Part shown: in pieces, positions 35,711 to 47,984 of the stretch
Position numbering within the stretch: the stretch's first letter is position 1
Layout: every line of letters begins with the position of its first letter
DNA from: Excoecaria cochinchinensis
Lineage: Eukaryota > Streptophyta > Magnoliopsida > Malpighiales > Euphorbiaceae
NCBI GenBank assembly: GCA_947683425.1
Contig: CANTUQ010000009.1
Location: forward strand, 9,439,001 to 9,503,000
DNA length: 64,000 nt
Direction of reading: 5' to 3'
Program-made: the position numbers and the translations under genes
Notes under the pieces: model-generated
What the model saw: only the letters and a program-made list of their open reading frames with translations
What the model was told of the DNA's origin: nothing
Databases searched by the model: none

Positions 35711-36900
35711 ATGGATTCTAATTTTATTCGTAGGTCCCTTGAGGGGTCCGCTAAAAGTGTGAATCCCCAAGCTGTTGATCCTTCAGTGTCTGTTTTGGCT
35801 CAAACACCTAGGGTTTAGCCTAAGGCCACAGCCATGCCCTTCGAGGCAATGTTGAAGATTTCTCAGGACATAGCTCGAGTCTTGGATAGGGTGACAGCTC
35901 CGAGAGCCGCTTTAGAGAGCATGAGGAGAGCTGGTGCAAAGGATTTCTATGGTACCAGTTTGGATGAGTCCGAGCTTGCTGGGAAATGGATTGAGAAAGT
36001 GGAGCGAGTGTTTGAGGAAACTAGGTGTCCCGCTGATAGGCAAGTTGAGAGTGTGGTGGCATTGCTTCAGGGATCCGCCTATGATTGGTGGAAATTAGTT
36101 CGTAGGCATCCCCAGTTGCCTAACCCTGTCATATGGGAGTTGTTCGAGAGAGAATTCACCAACAAGTATGTGACTAGGGAGTATAAGAATGCCAAGTGGG
36201 CATAGTTCTTAAGCTTGAAGCAAAGGGCTATATCAGTATCAGTGTTTGAGAAAGAGTTCAACCGTTTGACCAAGTATGCTCCTGAAGGTGTTCTGACTGA
36301 AGAGTTTCGGTGTCGGCATTTTGAGGCCTGTTTAAATGAGTCGCTAAGAGCTATGATTATTTCTTTGATGAGTACTCCGGGCATTGGGTACTACCAGATT
36401 GTGTAAGCAGCAGTGCAGGCTAAGAGGTCTGAGTCTGTTCTGAGAGAGAGAGCTCAGAGGAGGAATCCCCCTTGTGGTGGATCATCGTCATCATCATCAG
36501 GTAAGAGGTCAAGGAACCCGCATGATGAGTCTTCTTCAGGCCCTGCTTCGAGATACAAGAGGCAAGGTTCTGCCAGGGGTTCTGGTTCTAGGAGAGGTGG
36601 TACTGGTTTGAGGACTTATTTGTTGCCTGAGTATTCTCACTGCAGTAAGCGCCATTGGGGTGAGTGTAGGTGGCTCACGGGTGGTTGTTTCAGATGTGGT
36701 AGCATTGATCACTACTTGGCAAATTGTCCGAGGTATAATGAGGCTTCTGGTGATCAGCCTGAGGCTAGCAGAGTTGGTCCTAATGCTCTGCAAGCTAGTC
36801 GTGGTAGAGGCGAGGTAGAGGTCGCGGCGGTGGGCATAGAGAGGGAGCTCCATCAGAGTCTATTGATCGTCCTTTGACGGTTCCTGCTAGAGCTTATGCC
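35711..36900 (+). pseudogene. gag: Element F gag
   Basis: Gag forms the virus-like particle and packages RNA. The likely start is ATG at 35711 (MDSNFIRRSLEG), 90 bp after the PBS. The capsid-like region includes SAYDWWKLVRRHP and WELFEREFTNKYV. The nucleocapsid has a CCHC knuckle, CFRCGSIDHYLANC (about 36690-36732), in a Ser/Arg/Gly-rich context. In-frame stops: TAG at 35816, TAG at 36203, TAA at 36404, with a frameshift near 36850 and TGA near 36910. Confidence 0.9.
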
Positions 36901-37420
36901 ATGAGAGCTTGAGATGAGCAAGATGCCTCGAATGTGATTGCTAGTAAGTTCCTACTCTTTGACACTGAGTTATATGCTCTAATTGACCCTAGCTCCACAC
37001 ACTCATATTTGTGCACAAGTATATTGTTTGATAAGATGCATGATGTGGATCAGTTAGATTATGAGGTTTGTGTGACTAGTCCTTTAGGGCATAGTGTTAA
37101 TGTGAGTAGAGTGCATAGGAATTATCCTCTTTTAGTTTAGGGTGTTGAGTTTCTTGCTGATGTGATAGAGTTGCCATTTCGGGAGTTTGATTTGATTTTG
37201 GGTATGGATTGGCTTCGTAAGCATCGGGCTGTTGTGGATTGTCATAGAAAGGTAGTTGTGTTGCGAGATAGAGATCGGTCTTTGGTTGTGGTTCAAGGTT
37301 TGGGTTCGAGTTCTTTGAGTAATGTGATCTCCGCCATGCAAGCTAAGCGGTTTATGAGTAAAGGTTGTGAAGCATTCTTAGCAGTTGTATTGGACTCTAA
37401 GCATTATCAAGTTGCGTGAT
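36901..37420 (+). pseudogene. Element F aspartic protease
   Basis: The protease matures Gag-Pol. The catalytic loop reads LIDPSSTHSYLC, where most Tekay relatives have Gly at the first Ser, so it is probably impaired. The second half has LPFREFDLILGMDWLRKH. A stop TAG lies at 37138. It runs into reverse transcriptase through a frame change at about 37385-37418. Confidence 0.88.
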
Positions 37421-38400
37421 CAGGTTGAGATTGAGGACATCCCAGTTGTTAGGGAGTTTGGTGATGTGTTTCTGCGTGAATTGCCTGGGTTGTCTCCCAA
37501 GAGAGAAGTGGAGTTTTCCATAGATATTTTGCCAGGTACTTCGCCCATTTCGAAAGCACCTTATCGGATGGCTCCTGTAGAGTTGAAAGAACTCAAAACT
37601 CAGCTACAAGAGTTATTGGATAAGGGGTTTATTCGACCCAGCATATCTCCATGGGGAGCACCGATTTTGTTTGTTAAGAAGAAAGATGGCTGTTTGAGGA
37701 TGTGTATTGACTATAGGCAAATTAATTAGGTCATAGTGAAGAACAAGTATCCCTTGCCTAGAGCCGAGGATTTGTTTGATCAGCTCGGAGGTGCGGGTGT
37801 CTTTTCCAAGATTGATCTTCGGTCGGGTTATTATCAGTTGCGAGTTTAGGATGCGAATGTGGTTAAGATTGCATTTTGGAGGCGGTATAGCCATTATGAG
37901 TTTCTTGTGATGCCGTTTGGTTTGACCAATGCACCTGCAGCTTTTATAGATTTAATGAACCGAGTGTTTAGGCCATATTTAGACCGATTTGTAGTAGTGT
38001 TTATACATGGCATTTTGGTTTTCTCAAAAGATGAGAGTGAGCATGAAGAGCATCTTTGGTTAGTGTTGCAAGTGTTAAGGGAGCACCGTTTATTTGTGAA
38101 GCTTAGCAAGTGTGACTTTTGTCTTCAAGAGGTGTCTTTCTTGGGTCATATTGTGTCAGGTAAGGGTATTTAAGTAGATCCAGCTAAGATTGAGGTGATT
38201 AGGGATTGGAAAGCGCCTAGGAATGTTCCGGAAGTGAGAAGCTTCCTTGGTTTCGCAGGCTATTACCGTCGGTTTGTGAAGGTTTTTTCGGTTATTGCTG
38301 CTCCGATGACTAGATTGTTGAGGAAAGGAGTTAGATTTGAGTGGTCGGATAAGTGTCAGCCGTGCTTTGAGGGCTTGAAGAGTTTACTAGTTGAAGCTCC
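37421..38400 (+). pseudogene. pol: Element F reverse transcriptase
   Basis: The motifs FVKKKDGCLRMCIDYRQIN, FSKIDLRSGYYQL and MPFGLTNAPAAFIDLMNRVF are present. The catalytic box reads VVFIHGILVFS: both catalytic aspartates of the usual FIDD are replaced (His, Gly), so the enzyme is dead. SFLGHIVS and FLGFAGYYRRFVK follow. Stops lie at 37727, 37846 and 38171. The spelling is very close to element A. Confidence 0.94.
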
Positions 38401-38985
38401 TGTACTGATTCAACCCACCTCGGGTAAGGAGTTTGTAATGTACAGTGATGCTTCGGGTATTGGACTCTGATGTGTGTTGATGCAAGAGGGTAAAGTTGTG
38501 GCTTGTGCATTTCGTCAGTTGAAGCCACATGAGAAGATTTATTCGACGCATGATTTGGAATTGGCGGCTGTGATCTTCACTTTGAAGATTTGGCGGCATT
38601 ATCTGTATGGGGAGAAGTGTAGGGTTTTCACGGACCACAAGAGTTTGAAATATCTCCTTACGCAGAAAGAGTTGAACATGAGGTAGCGCCGATGGTTAGA
38701 GTTGTTCAAGGACTACAACTGCGTTGTGGATTACCATCCGGGTACAGCTAATGTGGTCTCAGATGCTTTGAGTCGAAAGTTAGTTTCAGCTTTATTCTTG
38801 AGGCGGTTCAGATGGAGATTTGATTCAGATGTGGCTTTGGTTGCCCAATTGAGAGTGAAGCTGACTTTTGAAACAGTCGATTATGGACGCTCAGAAGGAT
38901 GATGTTAGATTGCAACGGGTTTTGCAAGAGGTTCAGCAGGGTAAGTAGTTTGAGTTTTTAGTTTTGGGGGGGGGGGGGGGGGGGG
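38400..38985 (+). pseudogene. pol: Element F RNase H and linker
   Basis: KEFVMYSDASGIGL, DLELAAVIFTLKIWRHYLYG, TDHKSLKYLL and YHPGTANVVSDALSRK mark the domain. Stops: TGA at 38468, TAG at 38684. A frameshift follows near 38870. A pure run of 21 G (38966-38986) lies in the linker before integrase. Confidence 0.92.
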
Positions 38986-38986
38986 G
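38966..38986. repeat. Homopolymer run of 21 G
   Basis: An uninterrupted poly-G tract within the F pol linker, where A has ordinary coding sequence. It is either replication slippage or a read/assembly artefact. Confidence 0.95.
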
Positions 38987-39820
38987 TTGCTTATGTATAA
39001 GGATCGCTTGTGTGTGCCCGAGAATGATGAGTTAAGGAAGAAGCTTTTGAGTGAGGCACACACTACAGTCTTTACTATGCATCCTGGTAGTGAGAAGATG
39101 TATCGGGATATGAAGCAGTTCTACTGGTGGTCTGGGATGAAGAGAGACATTGTGGAATTCATGGCAAAGTGTTTAACGTGTCAATAGGTAAAGGCTGAGC
39201 ATCAAGTCCCTTCAGGATTGTTCACTCCTTTGTCTGTTCCTCAGTGGAAAAGGGAAGATATTGCCATGGACTTTGTATCGAGTTTGCCAGTGACTCAGAG
39301 GAAGCATGATTCAGTATGGGTTATTGTAGATCGGCTTACGAAGTTAGCTCATTTTGTGCCGGTTAGAGTGGACTACTCGATGGGTAAGTTGACCAGTGTA
39401 TATGTGGTTGAAGTAGTTCAGTTTCATGGAGTGCCTTTGTCGATAGTTTCAGATCAGGATCCAAGGTTCACATCTAAGTTTTGGAAAGAGTTGCAGAAAG
39501 CTTTGGGTACCAAGTTAAACTTCAGCGCAGCATTTCATCCTCAAACAGATGGTCAGTCCGAATGAGTTTTCCAGATTTTAGAGGATATGCTTCGGGCTTG
39601 TGCTTTGGATTTTTCTGGCAGTTGGGATCAGTATGTGTGGCTTATAGAGTTTGCCTACAACAACAGTTATCAGTCGAGCATTAGAATGTCACCGTTTGAG
39701 GCTTTGTATGGTCGACCGTGTAGGACTCCGATTTGTTGGACAGAGTTAACCGAGCGATCTTTTATTGGGCCAGAGATGATTATAGATACTAAAGAGAAGA
39801 TCAGAGTTGTGCAGTGAAAT
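38985..39820 (+). pseudogene. pol: Element F integrase
   Basis: The zinc-binding region has HPGSEKMYRDMKQFYWW and KCLTCQ. The catalytic core has MDFVSSLPVT, VIVDRLTKLAHFVPV, SDQDPRFTSKFW and HPQTDGQSE. Stops fall at 39185 (TAG), 39563 (TGA) and 39815 (TGA), each one base from the codon used in A or related copies. Confidence 0.93.
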
Positions 39821-40325
39821 CTGAAGGTCACTAAGGATAGGCAGAGATCCTATGCCAATTTGAAGAGAAAGGATATTCAGGTTGAGGTCGGGGACAAAGT
39901 TTTCCTTAAGGTTTCACCTTGGAGGAAAGTATTGCAGTTTGGCAAGAAAGGTAAACTTAGTCCTCGATTCATTGGACCTTTTGATATTTTGGATAGAGTT
40001 GGTTCGGTAGCCTATAGGTTGGCTTTACTAATGGAGTTAGCTAAGATGCATGACGTCTTCCACGTCTCCATGTTTCATTGGTATAGATCGAATTAGTCGC
40101 ATGTATTGTCAGTTCAAGAATTTTGGGTTCAGCCGGATTACTCTTATGATGAAGAGCTAAAGGCTATTGTAGCTCGGGAAGTGAGGCAGTTGAGAAATAA
40201 GTAAGTCCCTTTGGTCAAGGTTCTTTGGCAACATCACGGAGTTGAGGAAGCGACTTGGGAACCAGAGGCAACGATGAGGATTCAGTATCCGCATTTGTTC
40301 AGTTCAGGTGAGAATTTTGAGGACG
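39820..40325 (+). pseudogene. pol: Element F integrase C-terminus and chromodomain
   Basis: The C-terminal region has VGDKVFLKVSPWRKVLQFGKK and FIGPFDILDRVGSVAYRLAL. A chromodomain with PLVKVLWQHHGVEEATWE follows (40205-40260). Chromodomains of this group recognise heterochromatic histone marks. Stops at 40096 (TAG) and 40202 (TAA). The frame ends with FEDEILVS just before the polypurine tract. Confidence 0.9.
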
Positions 40326-40336
40326 AAATTCTTGTT

Positions 40337-40349
40337 AGTAGGGGAGACC
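40337..40349 (+). promoter_or_regulatory. Polypurine tract of element F
   Basis: AGTAGGGGAGACC directly precedes the 3' LTR start TGTAACACCCC. Confidence 0.8.
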
Positions 40350-41229
40350 TGTAACACCCCGATTTCCCCACTAATAGTTTGAGCCATGTTTGCTATGTGT
40401 ATGTGTGCATGTGTGAGAGTTTTGGCATATGTCAAGGGCATTTTGGGTAAAATGCATGGTTTATGGGCTATAATACTGTGTGGGTGCATATATGTTAGTA
40501 GGATGTAAGTGTGTGGATTGTGTTAGTGTGTGCATGCTCACATATTTGTAGGGTGTATGAGTGAGGATAGCATTGCGTGTGGTGTAGTGCATGTTGGTAG
40601 GGTGTGAATAATCAAATTCCACCATTAAGGAGTTGACATGTGGCTAGGGTTAGGAAAAGAGTAAATAGAAGAAGAAAGAAAAAAGGGAAAGCAGAATTTG
40701 TTATCTCTTTCCTGTTTCTCCTCTTCTCTCTATTCCTCTTCTTCCTTTCTCAACTCAAGTGTGCCTAGCTTGGATCCAAGTGGCTTTGGTGGGAATTGAT
40801 CACTTCTCAACCTCTATTTGGTAAGTTTTGCTTCATTTCTTCTTCTTCTTCATCTTTTCTCCTTCTTTGCTAGTTTGAGTGTAACACCCCACCATCCCCG
40901 TTGGAAGGATACCGGAGTGCCACACAGGCAAACACATATAACAAATCCATGTACACATGTATAAACAAAAACCAAATGAGATTTAAAGAAACTTTTAATC
41001 ATGTAATAGTAAATCCTTTTTACATATAACATATATCCATACTGTTTTACAAAGTGAGGCTTGTAATCAAATACATATACAAAAAAAATACTATTTGTTC
41101 CTTTACAAAAGATTTACTCTGTTATACACAAGCCATATATAAAAGTTACAGCGGAAGACTTCAAATAACTTCATCAAAAGACTCCTAGTGGCCGACCCGC
41201 AGATATCTGACTCAAAATCCAAACTCGCC

Positions 41230-41271
41230 ACCTGCACGGGAAAAGAGCCCGTGCTAAGCGATAACGCTTAG
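41230..41271 (-). promoter_or_regulatory. Double-hairpin module, LTR H copy
   Basis: On the minus strand CTAAGCG-TTAT-CGCTTAG, then GCACGGG-CTCTTTT-CCCGTGC, then AGGT. Both stems are perfect. It lies about 350 bp from the LTR 3' end. Confidence 0.82.
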
Positions 41272-42504
41272 TGGGGAGGAACAAAACAAACTAACAATAT
41301 GCATATACAATATTTACAACAATACTATAATCTCATCCCAACCATAAACATACATTACAAGTAATTAACTGTTAAAACATAATTAAAATCTACATATTTC
41401 TCACCATTGCAAAAACATATACACTCAAGGTGTATAAACACAAAGTTATACTATATTTCATATACAACCTATACCTTTAATCTTGTCAATAAACATCTCA
41501 ACATATATATATATATATATCACATATAAACATGTAGCCTGATTAGTCTGAAATACTCTCTAGAAGTGGATACGGTCATTTGGATACTGATTGAACACAG
41601 TATCCCAAGCATATAGAGACATGAGTCTCAAACATGTATTTTCCATATAGAGACCGGAGTCTCGCTTTATTTCCATATAGACCAAACATGGTCGAAACAA
41701 GGATCCAAATGGACCCGCATATATCGTTTTATCATATAGCAGCTGCACACACACTCTGACCTAAGTAAGCGCTTACTTATCCACTACTATGACTTATTCA
41801 GGCTCAAAGAATACAACTCAATAATTCGTGTATTCATGTACATTGATCAAAATCAGAAACATATACATATGTTCAAATGTTAATTACTGAATGTAATATG
41901 AACTTATAATTCATCTAGAAATAATCCATGTATACATATATACTGTTCACATTTTGGAAACATGTAACTTTAAATATTAAAATACAACTAAATACAAATA
42001 CATATTTCACGTATACATGTATCTAGATCAAATTCAGAAACATTTTAATACATCCAGTATCAATTATTGGAGGCCGAAGTACAAATAATTCACATTCAAG
42101 ACCATTTATGTTCATGTAAAATATAAACTAGTAAGTTATGTACATTAATTATTTAATCAAGTATACGACTCAATAATTCACGTATCATGTCATGTGAATT
42201 TCATTAAATACTAACTTATATTTCATATATACACGTATATTGATCCAATTCAGAACATTTAAATGTATAAATATCAATTACAGGAGGTAATAAGAACAAA
42301 TAGTTCATATTGAACAAGTCCATGTTAAATAAATTATAAACATGTAAATCATGTAGATTAATCATTAATCATATATACAAAACCCAATATTATGCAATTA
42401 TCCAAAATACAATACAATTTTAACTCAAACATTTGTCATGTAGTGCAAAAACCCTTAAAACAGAAGTTAAAACTTTATCTTTAATAAAACAGGGCAGCAG
42501 GGGA

Positions 42505-42805
42505 AGGCTGGTCACGCCGTGACCATTCGTCACGTCTCGTGACGCAGGCTTCACACGAGTGCCAGGCAAAAAGCAAGGCAGTCACGGCGTGACCACCAGT
42601 CACGTCTCGTGACGCCTGTGAGGAGAGGGAGGAGATGAGTTCTCGTGACACGCAGAGACAGGCGAGAGGTCCCGAGGCGTGACGCTACTTCACGTCGCGA
42701 CTTCCCAAGGGGAGGAAGGTCACGGCGTGATGCTTCATCACGCCACGTGACTTCCCACAGAGGGAGGTCACGGCGTGATGTACCATCACGTCACGTGATC
42801 TTTCT
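42505..42805. repeat. CG-rich inverted-repeat cassette in LTR H
   Basis: Five to six units, each pairing a GTCACGGCGTGA or GTCACGCCGTGAC block with CGTCACGTCTCGTGACG or ATCACGTCACGTGAT. Many 8-12 bp perfect palindromes. The remainder of the LTR is AT-rich. Confidence 0.85.
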
Positions 42806-44334
42806 CTCACAAATCTGCTTCTCCTTCTCAAACTCCATCATCTTCTCAAAACCAATTTCCAGAAAAACGTGGAAAAACCCAGAAAATCCAGAAAACAGAG
42901 CACTCTCCAAATTCAAAACCCCATTTGTCTAAAACCATTTTTCATGCAAAAATCATTCACACCTGTACCTTTAAGTCATCAGAGCATAACTATAAGACTC
43001 GTAATACAAATCACATATTATCACAATTCAAACAGAGGCAAAACCAGGAAGTCATCATCCGTGAGCTTCACATCCAAATTCATGCATAAACATCTCATTT
43101 GCATGCTTTTCTACAGGATGCATTTACACACATTACATTTCTCATATATCATGATAAACATACACACACAACTGATATTCATAATAGAACAGTAACTAGG
43201 ATCCAAAAATGAGGAAGGACTGACACACTCCCAAACCTGAAATGAAGTCCCCAAAAACGCCCACAGCTTCTCAATCCACAACCTTATCTTTTCCCTTTAT
43301 CTTTCTTCCTCTCTTCAACAGATCACATGAACCAACGAATAAACCCAATATCAATCCAAAGAAAAACAGCAATGAACAATCCTTAAACAGAGAAGATGGG
43401 GAACCAAACTCACCTTCTGAAGCTTCAAAGCTTAAAACCCTAGCTCACAATAAATGAACACGCATGCAAAAGAGAAAAGAACAGCAAATGGAGAGGAATG
43501 GTATGGCTAACGTGAGAGAAAGCAAAAGAGAGAAGAACTTTTAAATCTTTAGTTTTTCCAGCACTAACACATCCAGACCTCTCTCTTCCCTCAACCACGT
43601 GCACACACTCACTCTCCACTTGGCACACATGCACAGATCACAGACCCACCTAATCCTCTTTTACAATTTGATCCAAACCATATTACTAATAAGTCCTTGT
43701 CAATTACCTTTCACTCACCAAACCAATAATCTGCAATTACTTTTATTTCTTTGCAATTTAATCCTCAATCACAAGTAAAATTACTCAATTGTCCTTAAAT
43801 ATCCATTTAAAATTGCCAATTTCCGATTAGGCCACTTATGGGGTGTGACATTGAGTTTTAATCTAGGGTTTGTTGTTTTGTGTGATTTTGGGCGTTGTGC
43901 ATAGTTGAGCCTCCTCATGATCTGAAGGGAAAGGAGAAGGCGAGTGGTAGTGGTGCTCACTAAGTAGGAGCAAAGGAATTTCAGGTTTGGGAAATTATGT
44001 GCAATTTTGATGATTATTGTATTCTTTGTTGATTTCTGGAAATTGGCTTGATTGATGAAGTTGTAATTGTGTATATGTCATGAGTTTTGAGTATGTTGGG
44101 TTATAAAACTTAGGTTGTGATTTTATTGGATTATATATGCAATTGATTAAGTTTTTGGATTAAGAGTTGCTGGTTTTGGCTTAGATGATTTAATCATGTT
44201 AATGTATGTTCCTTTGAGTTTATGAGCTAAAAAGGTGAGTTTTAAGTTGTTCTTGATGAGTGGAATGTTGGATTTTGAGTATGTTGATTTGTGTGCGTGA
44301 GTAGGGTTGAAATCTAGAGAATTTCTGAGTTTCT

Positions 44335-44645
44335 GTCGATCCATATGGCGGTATGGTCTGTCATACCCCCATGTGAATCATGAGATTTCCCCAGAAATTC
44401 TTGGCCTTGATTTTACACGGCGGTGAGGAACTTTCCATACCGCCGTGTAAAGTCATTTTGCCTTGTGAGATTTCTGGGCTGTGCATTTTACATGGGGGTA
44501 TGGATTTTCCATACCGCCGTGTGAAAGCATTTTGCCTGTTGTGTGAGGCATGTTCCACGGCGTTATGGTTTTGCCTTACCCCTGTGTAAGATGTCTTACA
44601 CGGCGATAAGCCAATGTCATACCGCCGTGTAAAATGTCTCTGCGT
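44335..44645. repeat. CG-rich inverted-repeat cassette in F 3' LTR
   Basis: Five units of the form TTACACGGCGGT-GAGGAACTTT-CCATACCGCCGTGTAA or variants, interspersed with CATTTTGCCTT-type sequence. The 5' LTR carries the same array at 34780-35070, slightly diverged. Confidence 0.85.
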
Positions 44646-45418
44646 CCAGTTTTTGAAGTTCTTCTATTTTCTTTGTTTTTGTTGCCCTTTTCATTTATTA
44701 TTGCCTTTAAATATTATTTAGTCTCATTTCATGTATCTAGTATCATTAAATGATATTTTGCTATGTCAAACTATATTGAATGTTGTGGTTGAATTTGGAA
44801 TGTATTATTTATACCTTAATTCATGACTCGTCATTATGAACTCAATATGCTATACTTATATGTGATTGTATTATGCATGACCTGCGAGAGTCAGTCTAGT
44901 GGATAGTTAGGCATACCTAAAAGAGTACTTTAACTGCAGCCTCTGTACTGTTCTTGACCCTGATCAGGTCCCTATTTAGTTCCTCGCGAACTTCTACGTG
45001 TACGGATCTTGTTTAAGATTCCCTTTGTAAAATACTTTGAAAAGAGAAAATGTGATACTGTTTTCCGATTCGTACCCGTAAGGTACCGCTATGCGTCGAT
45101 TCGTACCCGTAAGGTACCGCTACACGTTTACTTGTTATCCACTACTGTGAGTCAGCAGATGTTATGATTTGTTCAGTTATGCTATGAGAATGTGAATCCG
45201 AATGATTATGAATATCATTACAAGTATTTGAATCTGAATGACTCCAATATGAGCATATGAATCTGTTGGCATATGAATATGTTTATTGAACCTTGAATGG
45301 TTATGAATGGAATTCTATTGTGATTATATCTTATGATATTCAGTATGCCATTTCTTATGTGATTTGGCTTGACGACCATTGTGAATGGCCGTCCATATTG
45401 TTATTGTTTGTTTCCCCA

Positions 45419-45461
45419 CTAAGCGTTATCTTTTGGCACAGTGTTTTCACCCGTCCAGGTG
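45419..45461 (+). promoter_or_regulatory. Double-hairpin module, F 3' LTR copy (decayed)
   Basis: CTAAGCGTTATC is intact but its partner arm reads TTTTGGCA instead of GCTTAGCA. The second stem is CAGTG-loop-CACCCG-like, then CAGGTGCGG. It lies about 370 bp before the LTR end, as in B. Confidence 0.65.
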
Positions 45462-47208
45462 CGGAAGGTGTATAGCTTTTGGGAAAGTCTCCGCCAGTCA
45501 AGCCAATACAGTGGGATTGTTGATAGGACTTAGTGTATTTTTGTATCATCATTATTTTGTTATAGTGATCTCTTTTGCCAAAATAAGCTTCCGCTATGTA
45601 TCTCTGAATGATGTAATTATGTTGGTATCAGGACAGTTATGTAATTGGATATTGTTATATCATGAATGAATGTTCAATTTGGTTTTAAGTTTTAATTTCC
45701 ACTGTTTATAAGTATGTTTATATTATGTGAATGTATGTACGCACCGTTCTATTTGGTGTGACACCCTACTCGTACGGGTTCTCACTCCCTCATGGATTGG
45801 TTCCCCTACGTATGGGTAGGGGGTGTTACAACTAAATTTCAAATTGATTCACTCCAACTCCAATGCTTCAAATCAGTCTTGTGCTGGTTGGAATCCTACA
45901 CCTCCTCTATTCTGATTATTACTACTCCCCCACTAGAAATTTGGATGGCTTCTCCACCCAGGGTTATAGGTGTTCGAATAGGGATTTCCACGTCTTTAGC
46001 CTTAAATGAAACTTATTTGCTCCTCCGTACTTGTTATACCCACATTACATCCTTCACTCGGATGTCCTTGTTGGCCACAAATAGTGCATGCATTTGGTGG
46101 GGTTCTTCCCATGCTCAAGGTGTCGATCTTGTGGGTGAAAGCTTCAACTTGCGCTTGCAAAGCAATAACTGAGTCAACTGAATGTAGACCTTTTATAGGG
46201 AAAGAATTTGATACCTTAGCTCTTTCTATCGGCCACATACAATTATTGATTGACATCTCGTCAAGCTGTTCGAATGCAACATCCGTCATCTTTCTCATAA
46301 GAGAACCATTTGTAGCAGCATCTATAGTACCTCTAGTGGTAGGATTTTCTCCATTATAGAAAGACTGCATGAGCAACTCTCTTAGTAGATTGTGGTGGGG
46401 ACAACTCTGCTGTGATTCTTTAAACCTTTCCCTTGCTTTTTATAAAGACTCGTTATCATTTTGCACAAAAGTAGTTATGTCCTTAATTATCTTTGCAGTT
46501 TTTGCTAAGAAAAAATATTTAGACAAAAATGCTTGAGCCAATTGGTCCCATGTAGTAATAGAACCTCTTGCAAGTGAATTCAACCAGCCTTTTGCCTTAT
46601 CCTTTAATGTGAAAGGAAAAAGCCTAAGCTTAATTGCATCCGCCAATACTCCATTAATTTTAAAAGGATCACAAATTTCTAAGAAATTTGCTAAATAAGC
46701 ATTAGGATCCTCATTTGACAAACCATAGAAATGAATGCTATTTTGCACCATTTGCAACAAAGAAGGTTTAATTTTAAATTGGTTCGCATTTACTGTTGGC
46801 CTTACCATGTAACACCCCCTACCCATATGTAAGTGATCCCATCCGATAAGGAGTGAGACGTCGTATGAGTAAAGGTGTCACCAAACAGATACAAAGCGAA
46901 TCATACATTCATTCATAACATACATACTGAAATACAGGATAATTAAAAACTTTAAAAGGAAAAGAAAGTAATAGCTGATCAAACATTAATATAACAAAAC
47001 CATTACAATAATGTTCTGATCAACTAGCTGAAACGAAAGATATTACATCACTAAAATATAAGTACAAAAGCGAAAGCTGAAACAAAACTGATACAAGAGA
47101 GTTCAATACAAAAAGATTCATTACAGATTACAAAACTGAGCTCTACACTAAAACCTTCTGTGTTGGCTTGACGGCGGCGACTCTCTCACAAAGCAAAACT
47201 CCTTCTGC

Positions 47209-47251
47209 ACCTACACGGGTAAAAACACCGTGCTAAGCGATAAACGCTTAG
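47209..47251 (-). promoter_or_regulatory. Double-hairpin module, LTR G copy
   Basis: On the minus strand CTAAGCG-TTTAT-CGCTTAG, then CACGGTG-loop-(A)CCCGTG and TAGGTGC. The first-stem loop has one extra T. It lies about 400 bp from the LTR 3' end. Confidence 0.8.
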
Positions 47252-47984
47252 TGGGGAAACACACATAAAATATGAATGGCTATTCACAATGGTCGTCAAG
47301 GAATAACACATTCACAATGGCAAAATGCAATAGTTCATAACATAATTCATAAGAACATGCTCACAAATTAAAGCCATACATTCTGTATCTCAACTCCATA
47401 TCCATTTTTAGATTAGTTGAACATACATTTCATCAATATACTCATACAGATATCACATGTATATAGTCATAAGAGAAGGGCAAACCAATTGAACACCAAA
47501 AGAACACCTGCTGACTCTGGGTAGTGGATAACGAGTGTACATACAGTACTTTACGGGTACGAGCCGATTACAGACAGTACCTTACGGGTACGAATCGAGA
47601 AAACCATTTTACTTTTAACTTTTACAAATCATTTTCAAAAGGGACCTTAAACAAGATCCTTACACAATAAGGGTTCGCGAGGAACAAAACGGGGACCTGA
47701 TCGGGGTCCAAACGAAACAAAGGGCTACAGCTAAAGGACTCTATTAGGCATGCCTAACTATCCACTTACTTGACTCTAGCAGGTTATGCGTCATTCAAAC
47801 CATATTTCAGAAGATAACATAAAATTCATTTGAAGAATCATGGTATCACTCATATCAAAGCATATAAAGGTATGACATGCATCATACAGCAATATAAGTC
47901 CATTCAGAAGAATTACGGAATTCATTGTTGAGTTAAAATCGGAAAATTTCAGAAAATAGGCCAAACGGAGGTGACCAACAAGGT

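Larger units (their letters stand above)
40880..43850 (-). mobile_element. Solo LTR H (Tekay-type)
   Basis: The TSD TTGAG flanks it exactly (40875-40879 and 43851-43855). On the minus strand it starts TGTCACACCCCATAAG and ends TGGGGTGTTACA. It is 2.97 kb and has no coding domain. It holds a CG-rich cassette (42505-42805), palindrome island (41550-41790) and the cleanest double-hairpin module (41230-41271). Confidence 0.95.
33756..45830 (+). mobile_element. Element F: complete Tekay-like chromovirus
   Basis: The TSD ACTAA flanks it (33751-33755 and 45831-45835). It has 5' LTR, tRNA-iMet PBS, gag, protease, reverse transcriptase, RNase H, integrase, chromodomain, polypurine tract and 3' LTR. 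Its length without nested solo LTR H is about 9.1 kb. All domains are disrupted by stops. The 5' LTR lacks about 650 bp present in the 3' LTR. It is inserted in the gag-protease region of D in opposite orientation. Confidence 0.95.
40350..45830 (+). repeat. 3' LTR of element F, split by solo LTR H
   Basis: It starts TGTAACACCCCGATTTCCCC and ends GGGTAGGGGGTGTTACA. The net length is about 2.5 kb. Solo LTR H entered at 40879. The cassette (44335-44640), GTACC island (44870-45120) and a decayed double-hairpin module (45419-45461) follow in that order. Confidence 0.93.

Noticed and set aside
36536..36853. Minus-strand ORF of 105 codons opposite F gag
   Set aside because: Shadow of the Ser/Arg-rich nucleocapsid coding sequence.
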